Below the pieces are notes generated by a model. The model searched no databases. It worked only from the letters and a program-made list of their open reading frames with translations, and was not told where the DNA came from. A DNA stretch of 64,000 bases, from positions 1,426,001-1,490,000 of the forward strand of contig OY781044.1 of assembly GCA_963676235.1 (NCBI GenBank). Direction: 5' to 3'. The stretch is from JALNYB01 sp963676235 (GTDB taxonomy: Archaea > Thermoplasmatota > Thermoplasmata > Methanomassiliicoccales > Methanomethylophilaceae). Positions 1 to 8,615 of this stretch are shown piece after piece. The translations under genes and the position numbers were made by a program. Positions within the stretch are counted from its first letter, which is position 1; each line of letters opens with the position of its first letter.

Positions 1-80
1 TGACTTACAGCATTAGGTACGTTGGGAATTCCCGGAATCTTAGGAATATTGAATGATATGTCTAGTTTTTTAATACCCAT
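1..80 (-). CDS. Partial N-terminus of an unidentified protein
   Basis: An ATG at 80-78 on the minus strand opens a frame that stays open to the window edge (26 codons). It begins MGIKKLDISFNIPKIPG, with a repeated I-P pattern that reads more like protein than chance. It is divergent from hmgA. Too little is visible to name a family, and it could still be a chance open frame. Confidence 0.4.
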   Translation of the reverse strand, partial: MGIKKLDISFNIPKIPGIPNVPNAVS

Positions 81-162
81 CTATATTGCGAATCATTTGT
101 CGGTATCTATAATAATCGGTGTGAATCGACAGATATATTATTAATAAATCAATCAAGGGTCT

Positions 163-1317
163 ATGTCTGAAAAGAAGGGTCTGAAGAACAGAGGATATTC
201 TCATGCGGACGTCGATGAAAGGCGTGAAGCAGTGGAGAAATTCTCCAATACCCATCTGGAAAACATTTCGAAATATTGTTTTGATTCCGAAAAAGCTTCT
301 AAGAACATTGAGAACATGATAGGTGCAACGCAGATACCACTCGGATTTGCCGGGCCGATCACAATAAGCGGAGATTATGCCCAGGGTGATTTCATAATAC
401 CTCTGGCAACAACCGAAGGCGCACTTGTAGCTTCTATATCTAGAGGGATGTCTGTAATCAATGCATCAGGCGGAGTACGTTCCAAGGTTTTCAGGGACTT
501 CATGACCAGAGCACCGGTGTTCCGTGTAAGGGATATCGCACATTCAGCCGAGGTTATCGATTGGATACATAATAATTTTGAATTATTGGCTCAGACAACA
601 AAGACTACGACCACTCATGGAAAACTATACAGTTTGGAAGCATATCCAAACGGAAGGAGTCTGTTCTTAAGACTTCAGTACGAGACAGGAGATGCTATGG
701 GAATGAATATGGCCACCATTGCAACAGAAGCTGTATCAAGGGTCATCGAGAAAGAGACAGGTGCGGTAATGGTATCAGTATCTGGAAATATGTGCAGTGA
801 CAAGAAACCGGCAGCCATCAACATGATCCAAGGTCGTGGAAAGACGGTGGTCGCAGAGGCACTTATACCAAAGGATATCGTTATAGAGAAGCTCCATACA
901 GATACCGAAACGGTCGTTGAGACCAATTATAGGAAGAATCTGGTCGGAAGTACGATGGCCGTCACATTCGGAGCAAATGCACATGCAGCCAACATGGTAG
1001 CGGCTCTTTACATCGCAACAGGACAGGATCCTGCCCAGGTAGTAGGCGGAAGTATGACGATCACAACATGTGAGAATGTCGATGGGGATCTCTACATCTG
1101 CGTAAGGATGCCCTCAGTAGAAGTAGGAACGGTGGGCGGAGGAACAAGACTTCCGTGTCAATCAGAGGCGCTTACTATAATGGGATGCCTTGGCGATGGT
1201 GGAGCCAGGAAGTTCTCTGAACTCGTTGCAGCCACAGTGCTGGCTGGAGAATTATCAACACTTGCAGCTCAGGCGGCAGGTCAGCTTGGTAAAGCACATC
1301 AGGAACTCGGACGTTGA
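163..1317 (+). CDS. hmgA: Hydroxymethylglutaryl-CoA reductase (class I)
   Basis: Reduces HMG-CoA to mevalonate with NADPH, the committed step to archaeal isoprenoid lipids. The 384-residue protein shows the family signatures in order: ENMIGATQIPLG near residue 50, TTEGALVAS, DAMGMNM near 180, SDKKPAAIN with the catalytic lysine, GQDPAQ, GTVGGGT, and a C-terminal KAHQELGR with the catalytic histidine. Ending right after this histidine motif is normal for archaeal class I enzymes. A TATA-like stretch near 130 lies close to the start, so the leader is probably very short. pheT follows after 4 bases, suggesting cotranscription. Confidence 0.97.
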   Translation: MSEKKGLKNRGYSHADVDERREAVEKFSNTHLENISKYCFDSEKASKNIENMIGATQIPLGFAGPITISGDYAQGDFIIPLATTEGALVASISRGMSVINASGGVRSKVFRDFMTRAPVFRVRDIAHSAEVIDWIHNNFELLAQTTKTTTTHGKLYSLEAYPNGRSLFLRLQYETGDAMGMNMATIATEAVSRVIEKETGAVMVSVSGNMCSDKKPAAINMIQGRGKTVVAEALIPKDIVIEKLHTDTETVVETNYRKNLVGSTMAVTFGANAHAANMVAALYIATGQDPAQVVGGSMTITTCENVDGDLYICVRMPSVEVGTVGGGTRLPCQSEALTIMGCLGDGGARKFSELVAATVLAGELSTLAAQAAGQLGKAHQELGR

Positions 1318-1321
1318 TATA

Positions 1322-2986
1322 ATGCCTGTAATCAATTTCAAATACGAAGATCTTTGCTCGCTCATAGGCGAGAAAGTACCGCAGCAGACCCTCATACAGA
1401 GGATTCCCCTCATAGGTGCAGATATGCACGATACAGAAGGCAATGAAGACGAAATGTCCGTCGAATTCTTTCCAGACCGTCCCGATCTATTCAGTGTAGA
1501 AGGTCTTGCAAGAGGAATGAGAGCATTTTTGGATATCAAACCAGGAATGCAGGAATATGATGTAAAAAAGACGGATATCGTTGTTACAGCGGACGAGAGC
1601 GTCAAGAATATCAGACCATATTTCCTTTGTGCTGCCGTATTTGATGTCAATATCTCGGATGAATTCCTCAGATCCATGATGGAACTTCAAGAGAAGTTGC
1701 ATATCACCATCGGAAGGAAGAGAAACAAATTTGCTATCGGGATTCATGACCTCGATAAGGTCCAGGCTCCATTCACATACACAACGGCCAAGCCAGACGA
1801 AGTTAGATTCGTACCACTGGCGAAAACAGAGTCTATGACGATGGCGGAGATCCTCACCGAACACGAGAAAGGTGTTGATTATGCGCATCTTCTGAAAGGA
1901 TTGGACAGATATCCTGTTATATTTGATAAAAATAAGAATGTCCTTTCGTTCCCGCCTATAATAAACGGTGCGCTCACCACAGTGACAACGAACACACACA
2001 ATCTGTTTATCGATGTAACTGGAAATGATAGGAAGGCCGTAAAAGGTGCATTGGACATTGTTGTGACTGCCCTTGCAGAACGTGGTGGAAAGATCGGCTC
2101 AGTACTTATGAAGGGAACAGAAGAGTGCATATCTCCTGACCTTTCAGTAGAAAAATATGTCATATCGGTTAAAGAATGCGATAAATTCATCGGTGTGGAT
2201 CTCGGTTCCGAAGGTATCATAGAGGCACTAAGAAGAATGGAGATGAATGCGTTCGTTGATTCTGAAAATATCGATGCGGTCCACGTATGCATACCGTCTA
2301 CAAGATTGGATATCATGCATAAAGCAGATATCTTCGAGGATGTGGCCATAGGATACGGATTCGATAAATTCGGAGGCTCATACAAATTAAATCAGACAAT
2401 GGGACATCTCAGCGCAGATACCACTTTCTCTGAAAGCATGAGGGATATCATGGTTGGACTCGGATTCACCGAGGTCACAACACTTACACTAAGCAATGAT
2501 AGAGAGGAATTCCAAATCTCAGGATTGCCTGAGATGCAGAATGTTCGTGTTACCAATCCTATTACGGAAGAACATACGTGTTTAAGATCATACCTGATGC
2601 CTAGTCTGATGAGGATTTTAAGACACAATAAACATCGTGATCTTCCTCAAAAGATATTCGAAATAGGGTATGTTATCAGAGATAATAAGGTAGTGCTTCA
2701 TCTCTGTGCATTGGCAACAGCATCTAAGACCTCTTTTACAGAGATCAAATCTATAACAGAATCTATATTGAGAGAGACATCCACTAAATATTCGCTATCG
2801 CCGTGCGATTATTCAACTTTCATAGATGGAAGGGGAGCATTCGTCAACATCGAAGGAAAGGATGCAGGTGTATTCGGAGAAGTATCGCCGAAGGTCGTAG
2901 TTGATTTTGAGATCACGCATCCTGTGATAATGCTCGAGTTCGACCTCACGCCGATAATATTAACGAAAGCCAACAGTCTGTTCTGA
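1322..2986 (+). CDS. pheT: Phenylalanyl-tRNA synthetase beta subunit
   Basis: Beta subunit of the heterotetrameric enzyme that charges tRNA-Phe; 554 residues, the usual archaeal length. The start MPVINFKYEDLCSLIG matches the archaeal N-terminus, and the B5-type core with FPDRPDLFSVEGLARG is clear. The frame stays open upstream inside hmgA, but the ATG at 1322, four bases after the hmgA stop, gives the normal protein. The C-terminal part (FEIGYVI, GVFGEVSPKVV) is the catalytic-like domain of the beta subunit. pheS is not in this window. Confidence 0.95.
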   Translation: MPVINFKYEDLCSLIGEKVPQQTLIQRIPLIGADMHDTEGNEDEMSVEFFPDRPDLFSVEGLARGMRAFLDIKPGMQEYDVKKTDIVVTADESVKNIRPYFLCAAVFDVNISDEFLRSMMELQEKLHITIGRKRNKFAIGIHDLDKVQAPFTYTTAKPDEVRFVPLAKTESMTMAEILTEHEKGVDYAHLLKGLDRYPVIFDKNKNVLSFPPIINGALTTVTTNTHNLFIDVTGNDRKAVKGALDIVVTALAERGGKIGSVLMKGTEECISPDLSVEKYVISVKECDKFIGVDLGSEGIIEALRRMEMNAFVDSENIDAVHVCIPSTRLDIMHKADIFEDVAIGYGFDKFGGSYKLNQTMGHLSADTTFSESMRDIMVGLGFTEVTTLTLSNDREEFQISGLPEMQNVRVTNPITEEHTCLRSYLMPSLMRILRHNKHRDLPQKIFEIGYVIRDNKVVLHLCALATASKTSFTEIKSITESILRETSTKYSLSPCDYSTFIDGRGAFVNIEGKDAGVFGEVSPKVVVDFEITHPVIMLEFDLTPIILTKANSLF

Positions 2987-2990
2987 TATC

Positions 2991-3458
2991 ATGGATGTAG
3001 GTGAGAAGTTCCCGGAGTTTGTTCTTGCAGATGAGAACGGAGATATGTTGGATAGTAAGAACCTTCAGAACATCAGATATGTTCTTTATTTCTATCCCAA
3101 GGATGGAACAGAAGGATGCACAAGAGAAGCTCAGGATTTTACTGCACTCTATACTAAATTCATGCTCAGGAACATTCCTGTGTTCGGAGTAAGTAAGAAT
3201 ACGCTCGCATCACACAGGAAGTTCAAGGATCATAACAATCTCAAAGTAAAACTTCTGAGTGATCCTGAACATATTCTCATGGAAAAGGTAGGAGCATACG
3301 GTGTGAAGATATCATATGGGAAAGAAGTTCAAGGCACTATACGTTCCACGTATATTGTAGGAAAGGACGGTATCATTGAAGCATTTTGGAATAATGTAAA
3401 GGTATCCGGTCACGCTGCAAAGGTACTGGAGAAGGCCATATCTTTGAACAAGAAGTGA
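2991..3458 (+). CDS. bcp: Peroxiredoxin, Bcp/PrxQ type
   Basis: Thiol peroxidase of 155 residues that reduces hydrogen and organic peroxides. The peroxidatic cysteine is Cys43 in KDGTEGCTREA. The second cysteine five residues later, found in many Bcp enzymes, is absent (REAQDF), and no other cysteine remains, so this should be a 1-Cys enzyme relying on an external thiol. The start lies 4 bases after pheT; the gene converges with etfA, with only one base between the two stop codons. Confidence 0.92.
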   Translation: MDVGEKFPEFVLADENGDMLDSKNLQNIRYVLYFYPKDGTEGCTREAQDFTALYTKFMLRNIPVFGVSKNTLASHRKFKDHNNLKVKLLSDPEHILMEKVGAYGVKISYGKEVQGTIRSTYIVGKDGIIEAFWNNVKVSGHAAKVLEKAISLNKK

Positions 3459-3459
3459 T

Positions 3460-4521
3460 TCAGAGTAATTTATCCATTTCTTTAAGGATAGAATCCGCAT
3501 TTCCTATTATACTTACATCGGCTATTTCGTGAATAGGCGCCTCAGGATCCATATTTACGGCTATCACACGTTTTGCAGATCCTATTCCTGCTTTATGCTG
3601 AATAGAACCCGATATTCCGAATGCCATGTAGATGTCAGGGAATACATTGTTTCCAGATTGTCCGACCTGTCTGCTTTGAGGGAACCAACCTCTTTCTACT
3701 AGGGCTCTAGAACATGATACCATTCCGCCGAGTTTCTTCGCTATGGATTCTGCTACAGCTATAGATTCCTTTTCCTTGATACCGTTTCCTAAAGAAATGA
3801 GTATTTTGGCTCTCGTTATATCATAATCCACAGAAATTATCCTTTCAGATGAGATTATATTCTTGTAATTCGACCCGCAGTATTGGCGGTAGATCACTGT
3901 GCCCTCCCTTCCTATCATAGGTTCAGGTATGGGGAATGTTCCCGGACGAATGGTTGCCATCTGAGGGAAATGATCGCACGAGATCGTAGCTATGATGTTG
4001 CCTCCAAACGCAGGTCTTGTCATCTGTAAGAAACGGCCATCCATTTTCAGTTCAGTACAGTCTGCGGTCAATCCTGTACCTAAAGAAGCTGCTAAGCGCG
4101 GGGCTAATTCTCTTCCTCTGGGTGTTGCTCCCATGAGTACTACAGCAGGCATGACGCGGTTACAAAGATCGACAAGCATCTCGCAGTATACTTCTGGTTG
4201 GAATTGTATCATCCTCTTATCTTTGATATGATAAAGCGTATCTACGCCGTAAGAGAATATTTCACTATACAGCACTTTTAGTTCTGTATCTCCGAATATG
4301 ACACCGAATATGCGGCCATCTGCAATTTCTTGCAGTTTCCCGAGTATTTCTTTTGAAGAGTTGTTCATTCTTAGGGTATTTCCGTCATTAATGACCTCTA
4401 TCCAGACAAGAGACCCTTCTGCTGTGGATTGATTCAGATTGTACTCGGATAACATTCCAGGAGGAAGTCCTGTCTTATCTTTGTCGCAGGAACCGCTTGA
4501 ACATGATTCACATCCCATCAT
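3460..4521 (-). CDS. etfA: Electron transfer flavoprotein alpha subunit with Cys-rich N-terminus
   Basis: FAD-binding subunit of the EtfAB heterodimer. The C-terminal FAD domain is well preserved (GQSGNNVFPDIYMAFGISG, then IQHKAGI and DPEAPIHEIAD). The extreme N-terminus carries Cys4, Cys7 and Cys12, a short cysteine cluster that is not a full ferredoxin domain. The start overlaps the etfB stop as ATGA. It is the last gene of a minus-strand operon behind an FAD-linked dehydrogenase, so the Etf probably exchanges electrons with that enzyme. Confidence 0.93.
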   Translation of the reverse strand: MMGCESCSSGSCDKDKTGLPPGMLSEYNLNQSTAEGSLVWIEVINDGNTLRMNNSSKEILGKLQEIADGRIFGVIFGDTELKVLYSEIFSYGVDTLYHIKDKRMIQFQPEVYCEMLVDLCNRVMPAVVLMGATPRGRELAPRLAASLGTGLTADCTELKMDGRFLQMTRPAFGGNIIATISCDHFPQMATIRPGTFPIPEPMIGREGTVIYRQYCGSNYKNIISSERIISVDYDITRAKILISLGNGIKEKESIAVAESIAKKLGGMVSCSRALVERGWFPQSRQVGQSGNNVFPDIYMAFGISGSIQHKAGIGSAKRVIAVNMDPEAPIHEIADVSIIGNADSILKEMDKLL

Positions 4522-5282
4522 AGCACCTCTTTGATCAGTAGTTTTGCTGCTTCCGATGGGTCGGTCCCGTCTATGATCTTTCCACTGTGTTCATATCTGG
4601 GGGAGTATGACGACACGATCCTGGTTTTGGAACCTTTGATCCCCACAGAGTACATCCCAAGGCCCAAAGCTATTCTGTCAAGGGTTTTGATATCTATATT
4701 CAAGGCTTTCATGTGATCAGATATAGAAGGTACACGTCTGTTGATATCTCCCATAGACACAGATAACACGGAACCTTTAGGTACTGTACATACACGTATT
4801 TCGTCGTTATAATTCTGCGTTACTTCGATCGTATCTGAAACAGATATCTTTTCAGAATAACAAAACTGTTGGACATTCAGCATTGCCGCTGTTTCGGCAG
4901 GTACCTCTGCAGTATCTCCGTCAGCTGCTTGTTTTCCACAGAATATGAGGTCATAATCAGCTGCGAATTTGTGTATGAACGCAGTGAGTGTTCTAGAAGT
5001 GGCGAAAACATCTGCTCCCGCGAATGCTTTGTCCGAGAGAAGATATGCTTCATTCGCGCCTAGTTCCAGGCATCTGAATATTGATTCTTTGGCCTGAGGG
5101 GGGCCCATAGAGACTACAATGACAGAATCTTCGGGTTTACTTATCCTGCATACCATATCTAGTGCGTATTCGCAGTATGGATCCAATATCGACGGTACAC
5201 CCTGCCTGATCAAATTTCCATTTTCATCCACTTTTATCCTAGTAGTGTCAGGGACCTGTTTTATCAGTATCACATATTTCAT
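4518..5282 (-). CDS. etfB: Electron transfer flavoprotein beta subunit
   Basis: The 254-residue beta subunit pairs with EtfA. It starts with the canonical MKYVILIKQVPDT and has the GKQAADGDTAEVP nucleotide-binding loop near residue 115. Its start overlaps the stop of the upstream dehydrogenase by one base (TAATG), and it overlaps etfA, so all three are translationally coupled. Whether this Etf bifurcates electrons cannot be decided by eye. Confidence 0.95.
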   Translation of the reverse strand: MKYVILIKQVPDTTRIKVDENGNLIRQGVPSILDPYCEYALDMVCRISKPEDSVIVVSMGPPQAKESIFRCLELGANEAYLLSDKAFAGADVFATSRTLTAFIHKFAADYDLIFCGKQAADGDTAEVPAETAAMLNVQQFCYSEKISVSDTIEVTQNYNDEIRVCTVPKGSVLSVSMGDINRRVPSISDHMKALNIDIKTLDRIALGLGMYSVGIKGSKTRIVSSYSPRYEHSGKIIDGTDPSEAAKLLIKEVL

Positions 5283-6823
5283 TATTCCACCACATTACCA
5301 GGACAGAAGATCCAATTCGGATCCAATTCCTTCTTTGTTTTCTTTATCTCTTCGACACCTTGTTTTCCATAGAGGAGTTCGATGTATTCCGATTTGATCT
5401 TTCCGATACCATGTTCGGCACTAGGAGAACCTCCCAATTCAATGGATCTTAAAGCTAGAGTGTGATATGCTTTCTTTGCCTTTGACAGATCATCCATAGA
5501 TTTCAGTATTATCTCTACATGAAGATGTCCGTTGCCTATGTGTCCGAATATAACATATTCGAGTTTTTCGGATGTTAATACTTCCGAATATGAATCTATC
5601 ATCTCATCGAGACGGTCCAACGGAACAGACATATCTGTACCCATCTTGTGCATTCCGGGCATAGAACCCTTTAGACTTGCTACGTATTCGAATATTGTCT
5701 GAGGCACGGAATGTCTGAATGCAAAAAATCTTTCCCGGTCTTTGAGCTCGTGTCCGCACCAGCTACGATCTAGGGATCCACCATATATTTTTGCTATTTG
5801 ACTCAGTTCATTGTATTTCGAAACGATGTTCGCATCGTTGGATATGTCAAAGAATATAGCAGAACCTGCATAATCTGGAATGTCAGGCATTCCTGTGAAT
5901 TTAGGATCGTTCTTCTTCGACTTTCTTATTAGGTCTAGGGAGCCCGTATCGAAGAATTCGATGAATTCCGGATCAATATGGGAATTCACAAATTCTTTGA
6001 CAAAATCATATGCATCATCATCACTAGGAAAGAATATGATATTAGACATCAGAGGATGCCATTCTGTGATGTATATGTCAGCTTCCGTAATGATGCCGAA
6101 CATACCCTCACTACCTACGAACAGGTCTACAAGGTCCATATCTGGACCAGTCATCAATCCTGTTGTATTCTTTACATTTCTGTTGAATTCGTATGACGGA
6201 ATATGAACTGTGATATTTTTTCCATCGACAGGTATTGAGAAAACTCTATTCTTTGCTTTGATCTCTCCTCTCAGGACATCCAGTATATTTCCGTCAGAAA
6301 GGACGATCCTTATCCGTCTGACCCAATCTCTCGTAGGTCCGTATTTGTATGTTCTGGGTCCTGATGCATTGGTGGAAATATTGCCGCCTATGGAACCGTT
6401 AAGTTCTGTTGGGTCAACCGGGTAAAAATAATCTGTTCTTTCAGATAGTATACATTCTGTTGCATCATCTGTGATGTTTTGAAGTTCAGGATAAAGTTTT
6501 TTTCTGATGATTTCATTCAGATCTTTTACAGTTACTGCAGCCTGGGCCCTTATAAAATATCCTTTGTCATCTTTTCCTATGCCAATGACCTTATTGAATT
6601 TCTCCATAGAAATGATATCGCCTTCTTTCGGAACGCATCCTCCACATACTCCTGTCCTCATTGCAGAAATAGTCAAAGGGGTCCTCGAAGAATTGTGCGA
6701 TATAACGATTTCAACGACATCTTCCTCATCATCTGGAACGAACAGCATATTCGCCGCACCTGATAGTTTCGATTCATCTGTTAAGTATGGTGAATCAGAT
6801 TCTAGTTTACGTGAATGTATCAT
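5282..6823 (-). CDS. FAD-linked oxidase, GlcD / D-lactate dehydrogenase type
   Basis: A 513-residue flavoprotein of the GlcD family, which oxidises 2-hydroxyacids such as lactate or glycolate. Residues about 25-210 form the FAD_binding_4 domain (RTGVCGGCVPKEGD, then SIGGNISTNASGPRTYKYG and VGSEGMFGIITE). The C-terminal FAD-oxidase domain keeps GHIGNGHLHVEI and AEHGIGKIK, the metal and substrate site. Fused by overlap to etfB-etfA, it resembles the lactate dehydrogenase-Etf arrangement of anaerobes. The substrate is not determined by sequence. Confidence 0.9.
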   Translation of the reverse strand: MIHSRKLESDSPYLTDESKLSGAANMLFVPDDEEDVVEIVISHNSSRTPLTISAMRTGVCGGCVPKEGDIISMEKFNKVIGIGKDDKGYFIRAQAAVTVKDLNEIIRKKLYPELQNITDDATECILSERTDYFYPVDPTELNGSIGGNISTNASGPRTYKYGPTRDWVRRIRIVLSDGNILDVLRGEIKAKNRVFSIPVDGKNITVHIPSYEFNRNVKNTTGLMTGPDMDLVDLFVGSEGMFGIITEADIYITEWHPLMSNIIFFPSDDDAYDFVKEFVNSHIDPEFIEFFDTGSLDLIRKSKKNDPKFTGMPDIPDYAGSAIFFDISNDANIVSKYNELSQIAKIYGGSLDRSWCGHELKDRERFFAFRHSVPQTIFEYVASLKGSMPGMHKMGTDMSVPLDRLDEMIDSYSEVLTSEKLEYVIFGHIGNGHLHVEIILKSMDDLSKAKKAYHTLALRSIELGGSPSAEHGIGKIKSEYIELLYGKQGVEEIKKTKKELDPNWIFCPGNVVE

Positions 6824-6826
6824 ATG

Positions 6827-7774
6827 TCATTCATCCCATAATCTAGGTATCATTGCAGCTGTGACCGATTGTTCTGTCAGATTCTTTCTGTCCAGAAGGC
6901 CTTTACTGAGAAGTCCTACCGCGCCTTGTTTTTTTCCAATATCGATGTTGCCGTAGATTTCACGAACTGCATCTCCCACAGTGTAACCGGTGCGGACAAG
7001 ATCTGCAACCTTGTCGGGATATCTGAATCCGCATCCTGTTCCAATCGTCATCTTCCCTTCACGATCTAATATCGCACAGTACTGATAATCATATAACCCA
7101 TCAGGTTTTTCGAATACACCCGCTTCGATACCTACCGACATCATATGTGTTCCAATTGCGTTTCTGGCTCTGTTGATAGCACCAAGTCTTGTCTCACTTT
7201 CAAAGGGTTGAGGAGGAACTCCGCTGTCTGCATCTATGGCTGTTATCTTTACATCTCCATATACGCGTTCCATCACTGTACGGACCGCTTCGATCTTTAT
7301 GTGATTAAGTGATCCGACAGCAATATCCATGACATTGGATTCACCGTTCCTTGCATATCTTCCTTCTAATATGCCCGTAGAACTGATTTTTTCACCGTCT
7401 GAGGATATTCTCAAAGGCATTACACACAATTCAAGTGGTCTGATGCCTCTGCTTTTCCTTTCTTCATTAAGTTTTTTTCCGTTGTCAAGTGTTTCTTCTG
7501 AGACCACGAGAATATCCACTTTATCCATCTTGTCCAAAGGGCCATATATAGTATCTATTTCTATAATCGACCACGGTTTGGTCTTATTTGAAAGATAACA
7601 TTCTAATTCTTTTCTTCTGAGATATAGTGGAACAATATCTGACCTGTTCGAAGAGGCCATACGGTCTGTAGTAATGCCTATGAAGACCTCATCCCCGATA
7701 TCGAATGCTCTATCGATAAGTTCTTTATGACCGCTATGAAGAATATTGAAAGTTCCTGCAACCGCTGAGAACAT
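6827..7774 (-). CDS. Fusion: phosphopantetheine adenylyltransferase + YjjX/DUF84 NTP phosphatase
   Basis: Two domains in one 315-residue chain. Residues 1 to about 145 are an archaeal-type phosphopantetheine adenylyltransferase (AVAGTFNILHSGHKELI with the HxGH site, later ISSTGILEG), a coenzyme A biosynthesis step. Residues about 150-315 match the inosine/xanthosine triphosphatase family (AVGSLNHIKIEAVR, DSGVPPQPF, SVGIEAGVF), a nucleotide-pool cleaner. The gene sits between the small zinc-ribbon gene and the dehydrogenase with gaps of 8 and 3 bases. Such fusions are, as I recall, known in other Thermoplasmata. Confidence 0.9.
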   Translation of the reverse strand: MFSAVAGTFNILHSGHKELIDRAFDIGDEVFIGITTDRMASSNRSDIVPLYLRRKELECYLSNKTKPWSIIEIDTIYGPLDKMDKVDILVVSEETLDNGKKLNEERKSRGIRPLELCVMPLRISSDGEKISSTGILEGRYARNGESNVMDIAVGSLNHIKIEAVRTVMERVYGDVKITAIDADSGVPPQPFESETRLGAINRARNAIGTHMMSVGIEAGVFEKPDGLYDYQYCAILDREGKMTIGTGCGFRYPDKVADLVRTGYTVGDAVREIYGNIDIGKKQGAVGLLSKGLLDRKNLTEQSVTAAMIPRLWDE

Positions 7775-7782
7775 AATATCAC

Positions 7783-7986
7783 TCAGATTCCGGTAACCAG
7801 AAGGAGTGCAATGGTTGCTACGATTATTACAACCCAGACAATCATGTATTTTCCGAGTTTACCCTTAGCTTCTTTTCCTGCTGAGTTCTTGCATCCATCG
7901 CTACAAAAGTAGCCGTCGCCGATGAATGCTTTGCCGCAGACCGTACAATGTCTGTGTTGCGGTATCTTCTCAGAGAAATTTTCCAT
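7783..7986 (-). CDS. Small zinc-ribbon membrane protein (DUF2116-like)
   Basis: A 67-residue protein with an N-terminal treble-clef style ribbon (HCTVCGKAF then FCSDGC, two CxxC-type pairs) followed by one C-terminal transmembrane helix of about 20 residues. This matches the small archaeal family annotated as zinc-ribbon DUF2116. It lies in the srp54-trmY operon, which might point to a role near membrane protein biogenesis, but that is only context. Confidence 0.8.
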   Translation of the reverse strand: MENFSEKIPQHRHCTVCGKAFIGDGYFCSDGCKNSAGKEAKGKLGKYMIVWVVIIVATIALLLVTGI

Positions 7987-8016
7987 GATACTGAATCGTC
8001 GTATAGGATAAAAAAC

Positions 8017-8610
8017 TTAGGAACATCTTCTGTCTATCTCATTATGAACAATGATGATACAATGATCCGCATGAAGGCTACGGGGCCCTATTGATATTTT
8101 TTCTGGATTTTTCTCGAGTAAAATGTTCTCTTCTTCGTCAGTGAGGTCCCGGTTGTCCCCCAATACAAATACAGGATTTTCGGGGAATTCATAGGCTCTG
8201 CAGTCCTCTCCATCTTCTTTCAGGTATACGAAGGATCCAATTTCAGAAAGTTTGTTTATGACCTTTTCAAATGACATCCTGGAAACATATACTCCGGGTG
8301 AGGACTTCACTTCTTCATCGGGAGATACTTTTTTTAGAAGTGCATTTCTGATGAGAGATGACGTGCTTCTTTCATCTGGGTTAAGATATCTTATATCCTC
8401 GCCGGAGAATCTAATGGTCTTGGGGGCATCATTTCCGCCTTCCAATACAAGATAGACCTGAACATCCTTTCTCAGATCGTGAGATAGGAAGAATCCCGAA
8501 TTTATGCATCTGCACATTATGTCTAGTCTACCAGCTCCTCCGGAAATGTCATCTAATTTGAAATCTCCAGATGTTGAGGCCTTGTGGCCTGTTATGACGA
8601 AATATTTCAT
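8017..8610 (-). CDS. trmY: tRNA pseudouridine(54) N1-methyltransferase
   Basis: SPOUT-class enzyme that methylates pseudouridine 54 in the T-loop of archaeal tRNAs. The 197-residue protein has the typical start MKYFVITGHKAS, the GRLDIMCRCINSGFFLSH segment and the C-terminal GPRSLHADHCI knot region. A GTG at 8619 would add three residues, but the ATG at 8610 has a GTGAT ribosome-binding match just upstream and fits the family N-terminus. Confidence 0.93.
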   Translation of the reverse strand: MKYFVITGHKASTSGDFKLDDISGGAGRLDIMCRCINSGFFLSHDLRKDVQVYLVLEGGNDAPKTIRFSGEDIRYLNPDERSTSSLIRNALLKKVSPDEEVKSSPGVYVSRMSFEKVINKLSEIGSFVYLKEDGEDCRAYEFPENPVFVLGDNRDLTDEEENILLEKNPEKISIGPRSLHADHCIIIVHNEIDRRCS

Positions 8611-8615
8611 GGGAA

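Noticed and set aside
1190..1321. N-terminal extension of PheT
   Set aside because: It lies inside hmgA and does not resemble the PheT family.
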